64,000 nt of DNA from JABDMD01 sp965203475. GTDB lineage: Bacteria; Pseudomonadota; Gammaproteobacteria; UBA4575. The DNA lies in contig OZ241890.1 of assembly GCA_965203475.1 (NCBI GenBank), positions 992,001 through 1,056,000 of the forward strand, given 5' to 3'. Within the stretch, counting starts at the first letter, position 1; each line of letters starts with the position of its first letter. A model generated the notes under the pieces. That model was not told where the DNA came from, ran no database searches, and saw nothing but the letters and a program-made list of their open reading frames with translations. The translations under genes and the position numbers were made by a program. Below are positions 61,753-64,000 of this stretch, in pieces.

Positions 61753-62512
61753 ATTGTTTAAGACGGTAACCCGTTTTGAACATCCAGCTCACCGCTACTA
61801 AACAAATCAATGAGAACAGCAGCACCATAAATAAGCTGAGCTCAATACTCACATCGGAAACTTCATTAAAGCTCCATCGAAACCCACTTACCAGATATAC
61901 CACTGGATTAAATAAACTTATGGTTTGCCAGGCCGGTGGTAGCATATCGATGGTATAAAAACTGCCCCCTAAAAATACTAAAGGTGTTATCACTAACATA
62001 GGAATAAGCTGAAGTTTTTCAAAATTGTCAGCCCATAAACCGATAATAAATCCCAATAAGCTAAACGAAATACACGTAAGTACTAAAAAGCTCACCATCC
62101 AAATTGGATGCGCAATCTTTAATTCAACAAAAAAACCAGCCGTTACTAAAATAATAATGCCTATAATTAAAGATTTCGTAGCAGCTGCACCTACGTATCC
62201 CATTAAAATTTCTACAAAGGAAATGGGTGCAGACAACACTTCGTAAATGGTTCCGGTAAAACGCGGAAAATAAATTCCAAACGAAGCATTTGAGACGCTT
62301 TGCGTTAGTAACACTAGCATCATTAAGCCTGGGACAATGAATGCTCCATAGGATACCCCTTCAATAGTTTCGATGCGCTCTCCGATTGCAGAGCCAAATA
62401 CAACAAAATACAAAATAGTAGTGATAACCGGCGCAGCAAAACTTTGCAAAATAGTGTCCCATGCCCTTAGCATTTCATATTTATAAATAGCTTTGACAGC
62501 TTGAGTGTTCAT
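61751..62512 (-). CDS. ABC-2 type transporter permease
   Basis: A 253-residue permease with six hydrophobic helices and the ABC-2 signature YFPRFTGTIYEVLSAPISFVEILMGYVGAA, seen here only in pieces (FTGTIYEVLSAP near residue 80). VITPLVFLGGSFYTIDMLPPAW near residue 178 is typical of NodJ/DrrB-type exporters. It starts directly after the ATPase stop (62513), so the two are coupled. Substrate unknown. Confidence 0.9.
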   Translation of the reverse strand: MNTQAVKAIYKYEMLRAWDTILQSFAAPVITTILYFVVFGSAIGERIETIEGVSYGAFIVPGLMMLVLLTQSVSNASFGIYFPRFTGTIYEVLSAPISFVEILMGYVGAAATKSLIIGIIILVTAGFFVELKIAHPIWMVSFLVLTCISFSLLGFIIGLWADNFEKLQLIPMLVITPLVFLGGSFYTIDMLPPAWQTISLFNPVVYLVSGFRWSFNEVSDVSIELSLFMVLLFSLICLVAVSWMFKTGYRLKQ

Positions 62513-63442
62513 CTAGCTATTGGTTTCTTTAACTAAACTAATAAATATATCTTCCAAAGAACTTTGTGACGTGTGAATATCTTTTAGTTCTACATTTGAA
62601 ACATCAATCGCTCTTAGCAACTCGGCAATACCTGTATTTTCACTGTACATATCATAGGTATAAGTGATTCGATTCCTTTCATTATTCAACTCAAGCTCCC
62701 AGCGACTTAAGAGATCTGGTAAAACATCTAGCTTTTGGTGCAATTCGATCTCCAATTGGCGCTTACCAAGTTTGTGTTTTAAGGTTTCTTTTTCATCTAC
62801 AACAATCAATTTACCGTTATTGATCACTCCTACTCGATCCGCAATGGCTTCTGCTTCTTCTATGTAATGAGTGGTTAGGATGATGGTCAAACCAGACTGA
62901 CGAAGTTTCTCAACAATTTTCCACATATGTTTACGTAATTCGACATCAACACCTGCAGTAGGCTCATCCAGGAATAAAATCGTAGGCTCATGCGAAAGTG
63001 CCTTTGCAATTAACACGCGTCGTTTCATTCCCCCAGATAGCATCATAATTTCACTATCTTTTTTGTCCCACAGTGACAAATCTTTTAATAATCGTTCTAA
63101 ATAAACATAGTCTGACTTTTTCCCAAACAAACCACGACTAAAACACACGGTATTCCAAACCGTGTCAAACACTCCCAAGGTTAATTCCTGAGGCACTAAA
63201 CCAATTAAGTTACGGGTAACCCGATAGTCATTTACAATATCGTACCCATCCACTGAAACCGAACCTTCGCTTGGATTTACAATACCGCAAACAATGGAAA
63301 TTAAGGTCGTTTTTCCGGCACCATTAGGACCTAACAATGCCAGAATTTCACCCGATTGAATATCAAGGCTTACGCTGTGTAGCGCGCGATGTCCATCAGA
63401 ATAGACTTTAGAAATGTTTGAAATTGAAATTATGGTTGACAT
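62513..63442 (-). CDS. ABC-2 type transporter ATP-binding protein
   Basis: 309 residues from the ATG at 63442. Walker A GPNGAGKTT is near residue 40, the signature LSGGMKRR is present and Walker B is ILFLDEPTAG. LTTHYIEEAEAIADRVGVI is the H-loop region. The DrrA-like C-terminal domain extends to the end. It powers the ABC-2 permease encoded next, probably in export of a drug, lipid or polysaccharide. Nothing indicates the substrate. Confidence 0.94.
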   Translation of the reverse strand: MSTIISISNISKVYSDGHRALHSVSLDIQSGEILALLGPNGAGKTTLISIVCGIVNPSEGSVSVDGYDIVNDYRVTRNLIGLVPQELTLGVFDTVWNTVCFSRGLFGKKSDYVYLERLLKDLSLWDKKDSEIMMLSGGMKRRVLIAKALSHEPTILFLDEPTAGVDVELRKHMWKIVEKLRQSGLTIILTTHYIEEAEAIADRVGVINNGKLIVVDEKETLKHKLGKRQLEIELHQKLDVLPDLLSRWELELNNERNRITYTYDMYSENTGIAELLRAIDVSNVELKDIHTSQSSLEDIFISLVKETNS

Positions 63443-63795
63443 TGTCAATTCTAAATTTTTGTAAGAATTGTAGGGTAATTCTGTTAGTTTTGTTAGAGAA
63501 ACTACATACTAATTAAATATTTAGCGAATATGATGTCTAAATGTTTATCTTTCGAAAGCTAAGTAGTCTTTTTCTCTTTAAAAAGAAAAGAAGAAAAAAG
63601 AAGCGTTACAAATTTAGCCGCTAGGCAAATAAATAATCCTTAATTCTATATTTTTCCTTGTAAGTACTTGTAAGAAATACTTTGCGTACTCAGGATCTGC
63701 ATAATCTCTTATCGCAACAGAAACATCATTAGCATTCATAGCTTCATTATAGTGATTTACACAAGTTTCAGAGAAATACTAATATTTTCTGTTGT
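63443..63795. other. 353-base intergenic region
   Basis: AT-rich spacer upstream of the ABC operon, with a purine-rich tract near 63570-63603. A minus-strand frame of 41 codons (63614-63739) is open but lacks a ribosome site. No RNA gene or clear regulatory site was seen. Confidence 0.5.
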
Positions 63796-64000
63796 TTAGT
63801 TTTGTGGTGGCAACATGCTTCCTAAGATAGATAATCCACTGAACACTAAAAATAATGCCCACCATGACACTAAAGCGCCTTTCGTAAACATCGGTTTTTT
63901 TCGAAAAATTGTTCGTACTAGCCAAACTAAAAAAAGAGGAATTAATACGCTTGTAACCGCACGACCAAAAATAAATCCCCAGCTATAAGCTATTTCTCCT
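63796..64000 (-). CDS. partial membrane protein, cut by window end
   Basis: The last 67 codons of a minus-strand gene. They encode two hydrophobic segments (VLIPLFLVWLVRTIF, then WWALFLVFSGLSIL) joined by a basic loop and ending in PPQN. The start lies beyond the window. No family was recognised. Confidence 0.65.
   Translation of the reverse strand, partial: GEIAYSWGFIFGRAVTSVLIPLFLVWLVRTIFRKKPMFTKGALVSWWALFLVFSGLSILGSMLPPQN

Noticed and set aside
63614..63739. A 41-codon minus-strand frame near the window end
   Set aside because: No ribosome site, and too short to support alone.
1..64000. CRISPR arrays, prophage, insertion sequences, tRNA or rRNA genes
   Set aside because: No regularly spaced direct repeats, transposase, integrase or clear RNA gene structure was seen while reading; weak or divergent cases could be missed by eye.

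Overview
The window is a chromosomal segment of an AT-rich gammaproteobacterium. Several gene orders are typical of that class: recJ-prfB-lysS with the RF2 programmed frameshift, sdhCDAB followed by sdhE-ygfX with ygfZ opposite, and rapA, srkA, DUF1249 and an ldtD-mepK-like pair. It also carries a large set of genes for tetrahydromethanopterin (H4MPT) and methanofuran/methylofuran C1 metabolism, so the host probably oxidises formaldehyde and is likely a methylotroph. No rRNA, tRNA, CRISPR array, insertion sequence or prophage was recognised.

Layout. 1-5 kb: secreted hypotheticals, an alpha/beta hydrolase with a TetR regulator, an IscR-like regulator lacking two of the three cluster cysteines, and a DUF1249 protein. 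5.1-10.5 kb: succinate dehydrogenase, its flavinylation factor SdhE, YgfX, and YgfZ. 10.5-14.9 kb: lysS, prfB, recJ. 15.1-19.5 kb: a plus-strand operon with a dihydropteroate-synthase-like protein, a DUF447 protein, MfnB, a DUF5062-type protein and an acyltransferase. 19.5-24.7 kb: a CBS protein, a ceramidase-like protein, a CDF transporter, a frameshifted SRPBCC gene and an RND transporter. 24.7-31 kb: mfnE, pabB, mfnF and mfnD, a HisA/HisF-like gene, fae and a CitG-like gene. 31-33.3 kb: a PEP-CTERM-type secreted protein and two small exported proteins. 33.3-38.3 kb: a RimK-like ligase, mch, an uncharacterised ATP-grasp protein, mtdB and beta-RFAP synthase. 38.3-45 kb: a His/Tyr/Arg-rich secreted protein, cysS, the ldtD-mepK pair, and TMEM220, HAD and NYN proteins. 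45-52 kb: an RDD/SpoIIM/DUF4129/DUF4350/MoxR/DUF58 operon. 52-64 kb: DUF1223, srkA, two thioredoxin-fold proteins, rapA, a secreted protein with five C-x3-P-x4-C repeats, small membrane proteins and an ABC-2 exporter.

How the genes work together. Fae condenses formaldehyde with H4MPT, MtdB oxidises methylene-H4MPT and Mch hydrolyses methenyl-H4MPT. PabB supplies p-aminobenzoate and beta-RFAP synthase joins it to PRPP for the pterin cofactor. MfnB, MfnE, MfnF and an MfnD-like ligase build the furan cofactor used by the formyltransferase/hydrolase complex, whose genes (fhc) are not in this window. Several cluster members have no established reaction: DUF447, HisA/F-like, CitG-like and the ATP-grasp at 35.2-36.3 kb.

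The most interesting items are this three-block cofactor cluster and its orphan enzymes, a shared leader motif and hairpins before fae and mtdB, the IscR-like protein with a degraded cluster site, and the C-x3-P-x4-C repeat protein. All functions are inferred from sequence recognition by eye; no database search was run.
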